From contig NC_092582.1 in NCBI RefSeq assembly GCF_037975245.1, forward strand, positions 12,306,577 to 12,370,576: a stretch of 64,000 nt of DNA. The letters are read 5' to 3'. Under the pieces are notes generated by a model. That model did not search any database. It saw only the letters and a list, made by a program, of their open reading frames with translations, and was not told the DNA's origin. Shown one piece after another: positions 1 to 14,471 of the stretch. This DNA comes from Apostichopus japonicus (lineage: Eukaryota; Echinodermata; Holothuroidea; Aspidochirotida; Stichopodidae). The translations under genes and the position numbers were made by a program. Within the stretch, counting starts at the first letter, position 1; the number at the start of each line of letters is the position of its first letter.

Positions 1-734
1 AGCTCCCCATGTAGGCACTCGCTGTAAAAGATCGGCAAAAGACGTCATCACCGGGGATTCGAACCACCGATGCAAGAGTGAGCCTCGCTCATCAGCTCGT
101 ACAGTGCGCCAAGCCATCGCGCCACTGTATGTACTGAGATAAACTAATACTTACAGCTCCCCATGTAGGCACTCGCTGTAAAAGATCGGCAAAAGACGTC
201 ATCACCGGGGACTCGAACCACCGGAGCAAAAGAGAGCCTCGCTCATCAGCTCGTACAGTGCGCCAAGCCATCGCGCCACTGTATGGACTGAGATATTAGG
301 TCGATTAACTAATACTTACAGCTCCCCATGTAGGCACTCGCTGTAAAAGATCGGCAAAAGACGTCATCACCGGGGGTTCGAACCACCAATGCAAAAGAGT
401 GCGTCGCTCATCAGCTCGTACAGTGCGCCAAGCCATCGCGCCACTGTAAGGACTGAGATATTAGGTCGATTAACTAATACTTACAGCTCCCCATGTAGGC
501 ACTCGCTGTAAAAGATAGGCAAAAGACGTCATCACCGGGGACTCGAACCACCGATGCAAAAGAGAGCCTCGCTCATCAGCTCGTACAGTGCGCCAAGCCA
601 TCGCGCCACTGTATGGACTGAGATATTAGGTCGATTAACTAATACTTACAGCTCCCCATGTAGGCACTCGCTGTAGAAGATAGGCAAAAGACGTCATCAC
701 CGGGGACTCGAACCACCGATGCAAAAGAGAGCCT

Positions 735-3700
735 CGCTTATCAGCTCGTACAGTGCGCCAAGCCATCGCGCCACTGTATGGACTGAGATATTAGGTCGAT
801 TAACTAATACTTACAGCTCGCCATGTAGGCACTCGCTGTAAAAGATCGGCAAAAGACGTCATCACCGGGGACTCGAACCACCGATGCAAAAGAGAGCCTC
901 GCTCATCAGCTCGTACAGTGCGCCAAGCCATCGCGCCACTGTGTGGACTGAGATATTAGGTCGATTAACTAAGACTTACAGCTCCCCATGAAGGCACTCG
1001 ATGTAGAAGATAGGCAAAAGACGTCATCACCGGGGACTCGAACCACCGATGCAAAAGAGAGCCTCGCTCATCAGCTCGTACAGTGCGCCAAGCCATCGCG
1101 CCACTGTATGGACTGAGATATGGGGTCGATTAACTAATACTTACTGCTCCCCGTGTAGGCACTCGCTGTAAAAGATCGGCAAAAGACGTCATCACCGGGG
1201 ACTCGAACCACCGATGCAAAAGAGAGCCTCGCTCATCAGCTCGTACAGTGCGCCAAGCCATCGCGCCACTGTGTGGACTGAGATATTAGGTCGATTAACT
1301 AATACTTACAGCTCCCCATGTAGGCACTCGCTGTAGAAGATCGGCAAAAGACGTCATCACCGGGGATTCGAACCACCGATGCAAAAGAGAGCCTCGCTCA
1401 TCAGCTCGTACAGTGCGCCAAGCCATCGCGCCACTGTATGGACTGAGATATTAGGTCGATTAACTAAAACTTACAGCTCCCCGTGTAGGCACTCGCTGTA
1501 AAAGATCGGCAAAAGACGTCATCACCGGGGACTCGAACCACCGATGCAAAAGAGAGCCTCGCTCATCAGCTCGCACAGTGCGCCAAGCCATCGCGCCACT
1601 GTATGGACTGAGATGTTAGGTCGATTAACTAATACTTACAGCTCCCCATGTAGGCACTCGCTGTAAAAGATCGGCAAAAGACGTCATCACCGGGGATTCG
1701 AACCACCGATGCAAAAGAGAGCCTCGCTCATCAGCTCGCACAGTGCGCCAGGTTATCGCGCCACTGTATGGACTGAGATATTAGGTCGATTAACTAATAC
1801 TTACAGCTCCCCATGTAGGCACTCGCTGTAAAAGATCGGCAAAAGACGTCATCACCGGGGACTCGAACCACCGATGCAAAAAAGAGCCTCGCTCATCAGC
1901 TCGTACAGTGCGCCAAGCCATCGCGCCACTGTATGGACTGAGATATTAGGTCGATTAACTAATACTTACAGCTATCCGTGTAGGCACTCGCTGTAAAAGA
2001 TCGGCAAAAGACGTCATCACCGGGGATTCGAACCACCGATGCAAAAGAGAGCCTCGCTCATCAGCTCGTACAGTGCGCCAAGCCATCGCGCCACTGTATG
2101 GACTGAGATATTAGGTCGATTAACTAATACTTACAGCTCCCCATGTAGGCACTCGCTGTAAAAGATCGGCAAAAGACGTCATCACCGGGGATTCGAACCA
2201 CCGATGCAAAAGAGAGCCTCGCTCATCAGCTCGTACAGTGCGCCAAGCCATCGCGCCACTGTATGGACTGAGATATTAGGTCGATTAACTAATACTTACA
2301 GCTCCCCATGTAGGCACTCGCTGTAAAAGATCGGCAAAAGACGTCATCACCGGGGGATTCGAACCACCGATGCAAAAGAGAGCCTCGCTCATCAGCCCGT
2401 ACAGTGCGCCAAGCCATCGCGCCACTGTATGGACTGAGATATTAGGTCGATTTACAAATACTTACAGCTCAACATGCAGGCACTCGCTGTAAAAGATCGG
2501 CAAAAGACGTTATCACCGGGGGATTCGAACCACCGATGCAAAAGAGAGCCTCGCTCATCAGCTTGTACAGTGCGCCAAGCCATCGCGCCACTGTATGGAC
2601 TGAGGTATTAGGTCGATTTACAAATACTTACAGCTCAACATGCAGGCACTCGCTGTAAAAGATCGGCAAAAGACGTCACCGGGGTTCGAACCACCGATCC
2701 AAAAGAGAGTCTCGCTCATCAGCTCGTACAGTGCGCCAAGCCATCGCGCCACTGTATGGACTGAAATATTAGGTCGATTAACTAATACTTACAGCTCCCC
2801 ATGTAGGCACTCGCTGTAAAAGATCGGCAAAAGACGTCACCGGGGTTCGAACCACCGATCCAAAAGAGAGTCTCGCTCATCAGCTCGTACAGTGCGCCAA
2901 GCCATCGCGCCACTGTATGGACTGAGATATTAGGCCGATTAACTAATATTTACAGCTCCCCATGTAGGCACTCTCTGTAAAAGATCGGCAAAAGACGTCA
3001 TCACCGGGGACTCGAACCACCGATGCAAAAGAGAGCCTCGCTCATCAGCTCGTACAGTGCGCCAAGCCATCGCGCCACTGTATGGACTGAGATATGGGGT
3101 CGATTAACTAATACTTACAGCTCCCCGTGTAGGCACTCGCTGTAAAAGATCGGCAAAAGACGTCATCACCGGGGACTCGAACCACCGATGCAAAAGACAG
3201 CCTCGCTCATCAGCTCGTACAGTGCGCCAAGCCATCGCGCCACTGTGTGGACTGAGATATTAGGTCGATTAACTAATACTTACAGCTCCCCATGTAGGCA
3301 CTCGCTGTAGAAGATAGGCAAAAGACGTCATCACCGGGGACTCGAACCACCGATGCAAAAGAGAGCCTCGCTCATCAGCTCGCACAGTGCGCCACGCCAT
3401 CGCGCCACTGTATGGACTGAGATATTAGGTCGATTAACTAATACTTACAGCTCCCCATGTAGGCACTCGCTGTAAAAGATCGGCAAAAGACGTCATCACC
3501 GGGGATTCGAACCACCGATGCAAAAGAGAGCCTCGCTCATCAGCTCGCACAGTGCGCCAGGTTATCGCGCCACTGTATGGACTGAGATGTTAGGTCGATT
3601 AACTAATACTTACAGCTCCCCATGTAGGCACTCGCTGTAAAAGATCGGCAAAAGACGTCATCACCGGGGATTCGAACCACCGATGCAAAAGAGAGCCTCG

Positions 3701-6700
3701 CTCATCAGCTCGCACAGTGCGCCAGGTTATCGCGCCACTGTATGGACTGAGATATTAGGTCGATTAACTAATACTTACAGCTCCCCATGTAGGCACTCGC
3801 TGTAAAAGATCGGCAAAAGACGTCATCACCGAGGATTCGAACCACCGATGCAAAAGAGAGCCTCGCTCATCAGCTCGTACAGTGCGCCAAGCCATCGCGC
3901 CACTGTATGGACTGAGATATTAGGTCGATTAACTAATACTTACAGCTCCCCGTGTAGACACTCGCTGTAAAAGATCGGCAAAAGACGTCATCACCGGGGA
4001 CTCGAACCACCGATTCAAAAGAGAGCCTCGCTCATCAGCTCGTACAGTGCGCCAAGCCATCGCGCCACTGTGTGGACTGAGATATTAGGTCGATTAACTA
4101 ATACTTACAGCTCCCCATGTAGGCACTCGCTGTAGAAGATAGGCAAAAGACGTCATCACCGGGGACTCGAACCACCGATGCAAAAGAGAGCCTCGCTCAT
4201 CAGCTCGTACAGTGCGCCAAGCCATCGCGCCACTGTATGGACTGAGATATTAGGTCGATTAACTAATACTTACAGCTCCCCGTGTAGGCACTCGCTGTAA
4301 AAGATCGGCAAAAGACGTCATCACCGGGGATTCGAACCACCGATGCAAAAGAGAGCCTCGCTCATCAGCTCGCACAGTGCGCCAGGTTATCGCGCCACTG
4401 TATGGACTGAGATGTTAGGTCGATTAACTAATACTTACAGCTCCCCATGTAGGCACTCGCTGTAAAAGATCGGCAAAAGACGTCATCACCGGGGATTCGA
4501 ACCACCGATGCAAAAGAGAGCCTCGCTCATCAGCTCGCACAGTGCGCCAGGTTATCGCGCCACTGTATGGACTGAGATATTAGGTCGATTAACTAATACT
4601 TACAGCTCCCCATGTAGGCACTCGCTGTAAAAGATCGGCAAAAGACGTCATCACCGAGGATTCGAACCACCGATGCAAAAGAGAGCCTCGCTCATCAGCT
4701 CGTACAGTGCGCCAAGCCATCGCGCCACTGTATGGACTGAGATATTAGGTCGATTAACTAATACTTACAGCTCCCCGTGTAGGCACTCGCTGTAAAAGAT
4801 CGGCAAAAGACGTCATCACCGGGGACTCGAACCACCGATGCAAAAGAGAGCCTCGCTCATCAGCTCGTACAGTGCGCCAAGCCATCGCGCCACTGTATGG
4901 ACTGAGATATGTGGTCGATTAACTAATACTTACTGCTCCCCGTGTAGGCACTCGCTGTAAAAGATCGGCAAAAGACGTCATCACCGGGGACTCGAACCAC
5001 CGATGCAAAAGAGAGCCTCGCTCATCAGCTCGTACAGTGCGCCAAGCCATCGCGCCACTGTGTGGACTGAGATATTAGGTCGATTAACTAATACTTACAG
5101 CTCCCCATGTAGGCACTCGCTGTAGAAGATCGGCAAAAGACGTCATCACCGGGGATTCGAACCACCGATGCAAAAGAGAGCCTCGCTCATCAGCTCGTAC
5201 AGTGCGCCAAGCCATCGCGCCACTGTATGGACTGAGATATTAGGTCGATTAACTAAAACTTACAGCTCCCCGTGTAGGCACTCGCTGTAAAAGATCGGCA
5301 AAAGGTGTCATCACCGGGGACTCGAACCACCGATGCAAAAGAGAGCCTCGCTCATCAGCTCGTACAGTGCGCCAAGCCATCGCGCCACTGTATGGACTGA
5401 GGTATTAGGTCGATTAACTAATACTTACAGCTCCCCATGTAGGCACTCGCTGTAAAAGATCGGCAAAAGACGTCATCACCGGGGACTCGAACCACCGATG
5501 CAAAAGAGAGCCTCGCTCATCAGCTCGTACAGTGCGCCAAGCCATCGCGCCACTGTATGGACTGAGATGTTAGGTCGATTAACTAATACTTACAGCTCCC
5601 CATGTAGGCACTCGCTGTAAAAGATCGGCAAAAGACGTCATCACCGGGAATTCGAACCACCGATGCAAAAGAGAGCCTCGCTCATCAGCTCGCACAGTGC
5701 GCCAGGTTATCGCGCCACTGTATGGACTGAGATATTAGGTCGATTAACTAATACTTACAGCTCCCCATGTAGGCACTCGCTGTAAAAGATCGGCAAAAGA
5801 CGTCATCACCGGGGACTCGAACCACCGATGCAAAAAAGAGCCTCGCTCATCAGCTCGTACAGTGCGCCAAGCCATCGCGCCACTGTATGGACTGAGATAT
5901 TAGGTCGATTAACTAATACTTACAGCTCCCCATGTAGGCACTCGCTGTAAAAGATCGGCAAAAGACGTCATCACCGGGGATTCGAACCACCGATGCAAAA
6001 GAGAGCCTCGCTCATCAGCTCGTACAGTGCGCCAAGCCATCGCGCCACTGTATGGACTGAGATATTAGGTCGATTAACTAATCCTTACAGCTCCCCATGT
6101 AGGCACTCGCTGTAAAAGATCGGCAAAAGACGTCATCACCGGGGATTCGAACCACCGATGCAAAAGAGAGCCTCGCTCATCAGCTCGTACAGTGCGCCAA
6201 GCCATCGCGCCACTGTATGGACTGATGTATTAGGTCGATTTACAAATACTTACAGCTCAACATGCAGGCACTCGCTGTAAAAGATCGGCAAAAGACGTCA
6301 TCACCGGGGGATTCGAACCACCGATGCAAAAGAGAGCCTCGCTCATCAGCTCGTACAGTGCGCCAAGCCATCGCGCCACTGTATGGACTGAGGTATTAGG
6401 TCGATTTACAAATACTTACAGCTCAACATGCAGGCACTCGCTGTAAAAGATCGGCAAAAGACGTCACCGGGGTTCGAACCACCGATCCAAAAGAGAGTGT
6501 CGCTCATCAGCTCGTACAGTGCGCCAAGCCATCGCGCCACTGTATGGACTGAAATATTAGGTCGATTAACTAATACTTACAGCTCCCCATGTAGGCACTC
6601 GCTGTAAAAGATCAGCAAAAGACGTCACCGGGGTTCGAACCACCGATCCAAAAGAGAGTCTCGCTCATCAGCTCGTACAGTGCGCCAAGCCATCGCGCCA

Positions 6701-6826
6701 CTGTATGGACTGAGATATGGGGTCGATTAACTAATACTTACAGCTCCCCGTGTAGGCACTCGCTGTAAAAGATCGGCAAAAGACGTCATCACCGGGGACT
6801 CGAACCACCGATGCAAAAGAGAGCCT
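735..6826. repeat. Higher-order repeat copy A (~6.1 kb, period 6,092 bp)
   Basis: Rare variants in this segment recur exactly 6,092 bp downstream: CAGCTCGCCATG (813 and 6905), AAGGCACTCGATG (991 and 7083), GCTATCCGTG (1971 and 8063), CAAAAGACAG (3191 and 9283) and GCCACGCCATCG (3391 and 9483). Within copy A there is a second level of repetition with a period of about 3,789 bp. It is seen from TTACTGCTCC (1141 and 4930), TAACTAAAAC (1461 and 5250) and TTTACAAATA (2451 and 6239). The left boundary is placed near 735-740, where a neighbouring variant (CGCTTATCAG) is no longer shared. Exact breakpoints cannot be fixed inside near-identical monomers. Confidence 0.85.
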
Positions 6827-9800
6827 CGCTCATCAGCTCGTACAGTGCGCCAAGCCATCGCGCCACTGTATGGACTGAGATATTAGGTCGATTAACTAAT
6901 ACTTACAGCTCGCCATGTAGGCACTCGCTGTAAAAGATCGGCAAAAGACGTCATCACCGGGGACTCGAACCACCGATGCAAAAGAGAGCCTCGCTCATCA
7001 GCTCGTACAGTGCGCCAAGCCATCGCGCCACTGTGTGGACTGAGATATTAGGTCGATTAACTAAGACTTACAGCTCCCCATGAAGGCACTCGATGTAGAA
7101 GATAGGCAAAAGACGTCATCACCGGGGACTCGAACCACCGATGCAAAAGAGAGCCTCGCTCATCAGCTCGTACAGTGCGCCAAGCCATCGCGCCACTGTA
7201 TGGACTGAGATATGGGGTCGATTAACTAATACTTACTGCTCCCCGTGTAGGCACTCGCTGTAAAAGATCGGCAAAAGACGTCATCACCGGGGACTCGAAC
7301 CACCGATGCAAAAGAGAGCCTCGCTCATCAGCTCGTACAGTGCGCCAAGCCATCGCGCCACTGTGTGGACTGAGATATTAGGTCGATTAACTAATACTTA
7401 CAGCTCCCCATGTAGGCACTCGCTGTAGAAGATCGGCAAAAGACGTCATCACCGGGGATTCGAACCACCGATGCAAAAGAGAGCCTCGCTCATCAGCTCG
7501 TACAGTGCGCCAAGCCATCGCGCCACTGTATGGACTGAGATATTAGGTCGATTAACTAAAACTTACAGCTCCCCGTGTAGGCACTCGCTGTAAAAGATCG
7601 GCAAAAGACGTCATCACCGGGGACTCGAACCACCGATGCAAAAGAGAGCCTCGCTCATCAGCTCGCACAGTGCGCCAAGCCATCGCGCCACTGTATGGAC
7701 TGAGATGTTAGGTCGATTAACTAATACTTACAGCTCCCCATGTAGGCACTCGCTGTAAAAGATCGGCAAAAGACGTCATCACCGGGGATTCGAACCACCG
7801 ATGCAAAAGAGAGCCTCGCTCATCAGCTCGCACAGTGCGCCAGGTTATCGCGCCACTGTATGGACTGAGATATTAGGTCGATTAACTAATACTTACAGCT
7901 CCCCATGTAGGCACTCGCTGTAAAAGATCGGCAAAAGACGTCATCACCGGGGACTCGAACCACCGATGCAAAAAAGAGCCTCGCTCATCAGCTCGTACAG
8001 TGCGCCAAGCCATCGCGCCACTGTATGGACTGAGATATTAGGTCGATTAACTAATACTTACAGCTATCCGTGTAGGCACTCGCTGTAAAAGATCGGCAAA
8101 AGACGTCATCACCGGGGACTCGAACCACCGATGCAAAAGAGAGCCTCGCTCATCAGCTCGTACAGTGCGCCAAGCCATCGCGCCACTGTATGGACTGAGA
8201 TATTAGGTCGATTAACTAATACTTACAGCTCCCCATGTAGGCACTCGCTGTAAAAGATCGGCAAAAGACGTCATCACCGGGGATTCGAACCACCGATGCA
8301 AAAGAGAGCCTCGCTCATCAGCTCGTACAGTGCGCCAAGCCATCGCGCCACTGTATGGACTGAGATATTAGGTCGATTAACTAATACTTACAGCTCCCCA
8401 TGTAGGCACTCGCTGTAAAAGATCGGCAAAAGACGTCATCACCGGGGGATTCGAACCACCGATGCAAAAGAGAGCCTCGCTCATCAGCCCGTACAGTGCG
8501 CCAAGCCATCGCGCCACTGTATGGACTGAGATATTAGGTCGATTTACAAATACTTACAGCTCAACATGCAGGCACTCGCTGTAAAAGATCGGCAAAAGAC
8601 GTTATCACCGGGGGATTCGAACCACCGATGCAAAAGAGAGCCTCGCTCATCAGCTTGTACAGTGCGCCAAGCCATCGCGCCACTGTATGGACTGAGGTAT
8701 TAGGTCGATTTACAAATACTTACAGCTCAACATGCAGGCACTCGCTGTAAAAGATCGGCAAAAGACGTCACCGGGGTTCGAACCACCGATCCAAAAGAGA
8801 GTCTCGCTCATCAGCTCGTACAGTGCGCCAAGCCATCGCGCCACTGTATGGACTGAAATATTAGGTCGATTAACTAATACTTACAGCTCCCCATGTAGGC
8901 ACTCGCTGTAAAAGATCGGCAAAAGACGTCACCGGGGTTCGAACCACCGATCCAAAAGAGAGTCTCGCTCATCAGCTCGTACAGTGCGCCAAGCCATCGC
9001 GCCACTGTATGGACTGAGATATTAGGCCGATTAACTAATATTTACAGCTCCCCATGTAGGCACTCGCTGTAAAAGATCGGCAAAAGACGTCATCACCGGG
9101 GACTCGAACCACCGATGCAAAAGAGAGCCTCGCTCATCAGCTCGTACAGTGCGCCAAGCCATCGCGCCACTGTATGGACTGAGATATGGGGTCGATTAAC
9201 TAATACTTACAGCTCCCCGTGTAGGCACTCGCTGTAAAAGATCGGCAAAAGACGTCATCACCGGGGACTCGAACCACCGATGCAAAAGACAGCCTCGCTC
9301 ATCAGCTCGTACAGTGCGCCAAGCCATCGCGCCACTGTGTGGACTGAGATATTAGGTCGATTAACTAATACTTACAGCTCCCCATGTAGGCACTCGCTGT
9401 AGAAGATAGGCAAAAGACGTCATCACCGGGGACTCGAACCACCGATGCAAAAGAGAGCCTCGCTCATCAGCTCGCACAGTGCGCCACGCCATCGCGCCAC
9501 TGTATGGACTGACATATTAGGTCGATTAACTAATACTTACAGCTCCCCGTGTAGGCACTCGCTGTAAAAGATCGGCAAAAGACGTCATCACCGGGGATTC
9601 GAACCACCGATGCAAAAGAGAGCCTCGCTCATCAGCTCGCACAGTGCGCCAGGTTATCGCGCCACTGTATGGACTGAGATGTTAGGTCGATTAACTAATA
9701 CTTACAGCTCCCCATGTAGGCACTCGCTGTAAAAGATCGGCAAAAGACGTCATCACCGGGGATTCGAACCACCGATGCAAAAGAGAGCCTCGCTCATCAG

Positions 9801-12800
9801 CTCGCACAGTGCGCCAGGTTATCGCGCCACTGTATGGACTGAGATATTAGGTCGATTAACTAATACTTACAGCTCCCCATGTAGGCACTCGCTGTAAAAG
9901 ATCGGCAAAAGACGTCATCACCGAGGATTCGAACCACCGATGCAAAAGAGAGCCTCGCTCATCAGCTCGTACAGTGCGCCAAGCCATCGCGCCACTGTAT
10001 GGACTGAGATATTAGGTCGATTAACTAATACTTACAGCTCCCCGTGTAGACACTCGCTGTAAAAGATCGGCAAAAGACGTCATCACCGGGGACTCGAACC
10101 ACCGATTCAAAAGAGAGCCTCGCTCATCAGCTCGTACAGTGCGCCAAGCCATCGCGCCACTGTGTGGACTGAGATATTAGGTCGATTAACTAATACTTAC
10201 AGCTCCCCATGTAGGCACTCGCTGTAGAAGATAGGCAAAAGACGTCATCACCGGGGACTCGAACCACCGATGCAAAAGAGAGCCTCGCTCATCAGCTCGT
10301 ACAGTGCGCCAAGCCATCGCGCCACTGTATGGACTGAGATATTAGGTCGATTAACTAATACTTACAGCTCCCCGTGTAGGCACTCGCTGTAAAAGATCGG
10401 CAAAAGACGTCATCACCGGGGATTCGAACCACCGATGCAAAAGAGAGCCTCGCTCATCAGCTCGCACAGTGCGCCAGGTTATCGCGCCACTGTATGGACT
10501 GAGATGTTAGGTCGATTAACTAATACTTACAGCTCCCCATGTAGGCACTCGCTGTAAAAGATCGGCAAAAGACGTCATCACCGGGGATTCGAACCACCGA
10601 TGCAAAAGAGAGCCTCGCTCATCAGCTCGCACAGTGCGCCAGGTTATCGCGCCACTGTATGGACTGAGATATTAGGTCGATTAACTAATACTTACAGCTC
10701 CCCGTGTAGACACTCGCTGTAAAAGATCGGCAAAAGACGTCATCACCGGGGACTCGAACCACCGATTCAAAAGAGAGCCTCGCTCATCAGCTCGTACAGT
10801 GCGCCAAGCCATCGCGCCACTGTGTGGACTGAGATATTAGGTCGATTAACTAATACTTACAGCTCCCCATGTAGGCACTCGCTGTAGAAGATAGGCAAAA
10901 GACGTCATCACCGGGGACTCGAACCACCGATGCAAAAGAGAGCCTCGCTCATCAGCTCGTACAGTGCGCCAAGCCATCGCGCCACTGTATGGACTGAGAT
11001 ATTAGGTCGATTAACTAATACTTACAGCTCCCCGTGTAGGCACTCGCTGTAAAAGATCGGCAAAAGACGTCATCACCGGGGATTCGAACCACCGATGCAA
11101 AAGAGAGCCTCGCTCATCAGCTCGCACAGTGCGCCAGGTTATCGCGCCACTGTATGGACTGAGATGTTAGGTCGATTAACTAATACTTACAGCTCCCCAT
11201 GTAGGCACTCGCTGTAAAAGATCGGCAAAAGACGTCATCACCGGGGATTCGAACCACCGATGCAAAAGAGAGCCTCGCTCATCAGCTCGCACAGTGCGCC
11301 AGGTTATCGCGCCACTGTATGGACTGAGATATTAGGTCGATTAACTAATACTTACAGCTCCCCATGTAGGCACTCGCTGTAAAAGATCGGCAAAAGACGT
11401 CATCACCGAGGATTCGAACCACCGATGCAAAAGAGAGCCTCGCTCATCAGCTCGTACAGTGCGCCAAGCCATCGCGCCACTGTATGGACTGAGATATTAG
11501 GTCGATTAACTAATACTTACAGCTCCCCGTGTAGGCACTCGCTGTAAAAGATCGGCAAAAGACGTCATCACCGGGGACTCGAACCACCGATGCAAAAGAG
11601 AGCCTCGCTCATCAGCTCGTACAGTGCGCCAAGCCATCGCGCCACTGTATGGACTGAGATATGTGGTCGATTAACTAATACTTACTGCTCCCCGTGTAGG
11701 CACTCGCTGTAAAAGATCGGCAAAAGACGTCATCACCGGGGACTCGAACCACCGATGCAAAAGAGAGCCTCGCTCATCAGCTCGTACAGTGCGCCAAGCC
11801 ATCGCGCCACTGTGTGGACTGAGATATTAGGTCGATTAACTAATACTTACAGCTCCCCATGTAGGCACTCGCTGTAGAAGATCGGCAAAAGACGTCATCA
11901 CCGGGGATTCGAACCACCGATGCAAAAGAGAGCCTCGCTCATCAGCTCGTACAGTGCGCCAAGCCATCGCGCCACTGTATGGACTGAGATATTAGGTCGA
12001 TTAACTAAAACTTACAGCTCCCCGTGTAGGCACTCGCTGTAAAAGATCGGCAAAAGGTGTCATCACCGGGGACTCGAACCACCGATGCAAAAGAGAGCCT
12101 CGCTCATCAGCTCGTACAGTGCGCCAAGCCATCGCGCCACTGTATGGACTGAGGTATTAGGTCGATTAACTAATACTTACAGCTCCCCATGTAGGCACTC
12201 GCTGTAAAAGATCGGCAAAAGACGTCATCACCGGGGACTCGAACCACCGATGCAAAAGAGAGCCTCGCTCATCAGCTCGTACAGTGCGCCAAGCCATCGC
12301 GCCACTGTATGGACTGAGATGTTAGGTCGATTAACTAATACTTACAGCTCCCCATGTAGGCACTCGCTGTAAAAGATCGGCAAAAGACGTCATCACCGGG
12401 AATTCGAACCACCGATGCAAAAGAGAGCCTCGCTCATCAGCTCGCACAGTGCGCCAGGTTATCGCGCCACTGTATGGACTGAGATATTAGGTCGATTAAC
12501 TAATACTTACAGCTCCCCATGTAGGCACTCGCTGTAAAAGATCGGCAAAAGACGTCATCACCGGGGACTCGAACCACCGATGCAAAAAAGAGCCTCGCTC
12601 ATCAGCTCGTACAGTGCGCCAAGCCATCGCGCCACTGTATGGACTGAGATATTAGGTCGATTAACTAATACTTACAGCTCCCCATGTAGGCACTCGCTGT
12701 AAAAGATCGGCAAAAGACGTCATCACCGGGGATTCGAACCACCGATGCAAAAGAGAGCCTCGCTCATCAGCTCGTACAGTGCGCCAAGCCATCGCGCCAC

Positions 12801-13325
12801 TGTATGGACTGAGATATTAGGTCGATTAACTAATCCTTACAGCTCCCCATGTAGGCACTCGCTGTAAAAGATCGGCAAAAGACGTCATCACCGGGGATTC
12901 GAACCACCGATGCAAAAGAGAGCCTCGCTCATCAGCTCGTACAGTGCGCCAAGCCATCGCGCCACTGTATGGACTGATGTATTAGGTCGATTTACAAATA
13001 CTTACAGCTCAACATGCAGGCACTCGCTGTAAAAGATCGGCAAAAGACGTCATCACCCGGGGATTCGAACCACCGATCCAAAAGAGAGTGTCGCTCATCA
13101 GCTCGTACAGTGCGCCAAGCCATCGCGCCACTGTATGGACTGAAATATTAGGTCGATTAACTAATACTTACAGCTCCCCATGTAGGCACTCGCTGTAAAA
13201 GATCAGCAAAAGACGTCACCGGGGTTCGAACCACCGATCCAAAAGAGAGTCTCGCTCATCAGCTCGTACAGTGCGCCAAGCCATCGCGCCACTGTATGGA
13301 CTGAGATATGGGGTCGATTAACTAA
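6827..13325. repeat. Higher-order repeat copy B, with a 660-bp gain and a one-unit loss
   Basis: This is the second copy of the segment at 735-6826. The offset is 6,092 bp up to about 10.05 kb. It becomes 6,752 bp (6,092 + 660) for later markers: AAAGGTGT (5301 and 12053), CGGGAATTCG (5645 and 12397) and ACTGATGTAT (6221 and 12973). It drops to about 6,591 bp for GAGAGTGT (6493 and 13084), so one unit of about 161 bp was lost. Few point differences were seen between copies, for example GACATATTAG near 9512 against GAGATATTAG in copy A. This points to a recent duplication or ongoing homogenisation. Confidence 0.85.
10021..11340. repeat. Two adjacent copies of a 660-bp four-unit block
   Basis: Positions 10021-10680 and 10681-11340 read the same line by line. 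Each contains the private variants GTAGACACTC, CCGATTCAAA and two successive CCAGGTTATCGC units. Copy A of the larger repeat has only one instance of this block, so the extra one arose after the 6.1-kb duplication. An assembly artefact is an alternative. Confidence 0.9.
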
Positions 13326-13809
13326 TACTTACAGCTCCCCGTGTAGGCACTCGCTGTAAAAGATCGGCAAAAGACGTCATCACCGGGGACTCGAACCACC
13401 GATGCAAAAGAGAGCCTCGCTCATCAGCTCGTACAGTGCGCCAAGCCATCGCGCCACTGTGTGGACTGAGATATTAGGTCGATTAACTAATACTTACAGC
13501 TCCCCGTGTAGGCACTCGCTGTAAAAGATCGGCAAAAGACGTCATCACCGGGGACTCGAACCACCGATGCAAAAGAGAGCCTCGCTCATCAGCTCGTACA
13601 GTGCGCCAAGCCATCGCGCCACTGTATGGACTGAGATATTAGGTCGATTAACTAATACTTACAGCTCCCCATGTAGGCACTCGCTGTAGAAGATCGGCAA
13701 AAGACGTCATCACCGGGGATTCGAACCACCGATGCAAAAGAGAGCCTCGCTCATCAGCTCGTACAGTGCGCCAAGCCATCGCGCCACTGTATGGACTGAG
13801 ATATTAGGT

Positions 13810-14471
13810 CGATTAACTAAAACTTACAGCTCCCCGTGTAGGCACTCGCTGTAAAAGATCGGCAAAAGACGTCATCACCGGAGACTCGAACCACCGATGC
13901 AAAAGAGAGCCTCGCTCATCAGCTCGTACAGTGCGCCAAGCCATCGCGCCACTGTATGGACTGAGATATTAGGTCGATTTACAAATACTTACAGCTCAAC
14001 ATGCAGGCACTCGCTGTAAAAGATCGGCAAAAGACGTCATCACCGGGGGATTCGAACCACCGATGCAAAAGAGAGCCTCGCTCATCAGCTCGTACAGTGC
14101 GCCAAGCCATCGCGCCACTGTATGGACTGAGATATTAGGTCGATTAACTAAAACTTACAGCTCCCCGTGTAGGCACTCGCTGTAAAAGATCGGCAAAAGA
14201 CGTCATCACCGGAGACTCGAACCACCGATGCAAAAGAGAGCCTCGCTCATCAGCTCGTACAGTGCGCCAAGCCATCGCGCCACTGTATGGACTGAGATAT
14301 TAGGTCGATTTACAAATACTTACAGCTCAACATGCAGGCACTCGCTGTAAAAGATCGGCAAAAGACGTCATCACCGGGGGATTCGAACCACCGATGCAAA
14401 AGAGAGCCTCGCTCATCAGCTCGTACAGTGCGCCAAGCCATCGCGCCACTGTATGGACTGAGATATTAGTT
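13810..14471. repeat. Two-unit duplication, period 331 bp
   Basis: A dimer made of one TAACTAAAAC unit carrying CACCGGAGACTCG and one TTTACAAATA unit occurs at 13810-14140 and again at 14141-14471. After the second copy the sequence changes to the variant ATTAGTTTGATT. Confidence 0.8.
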
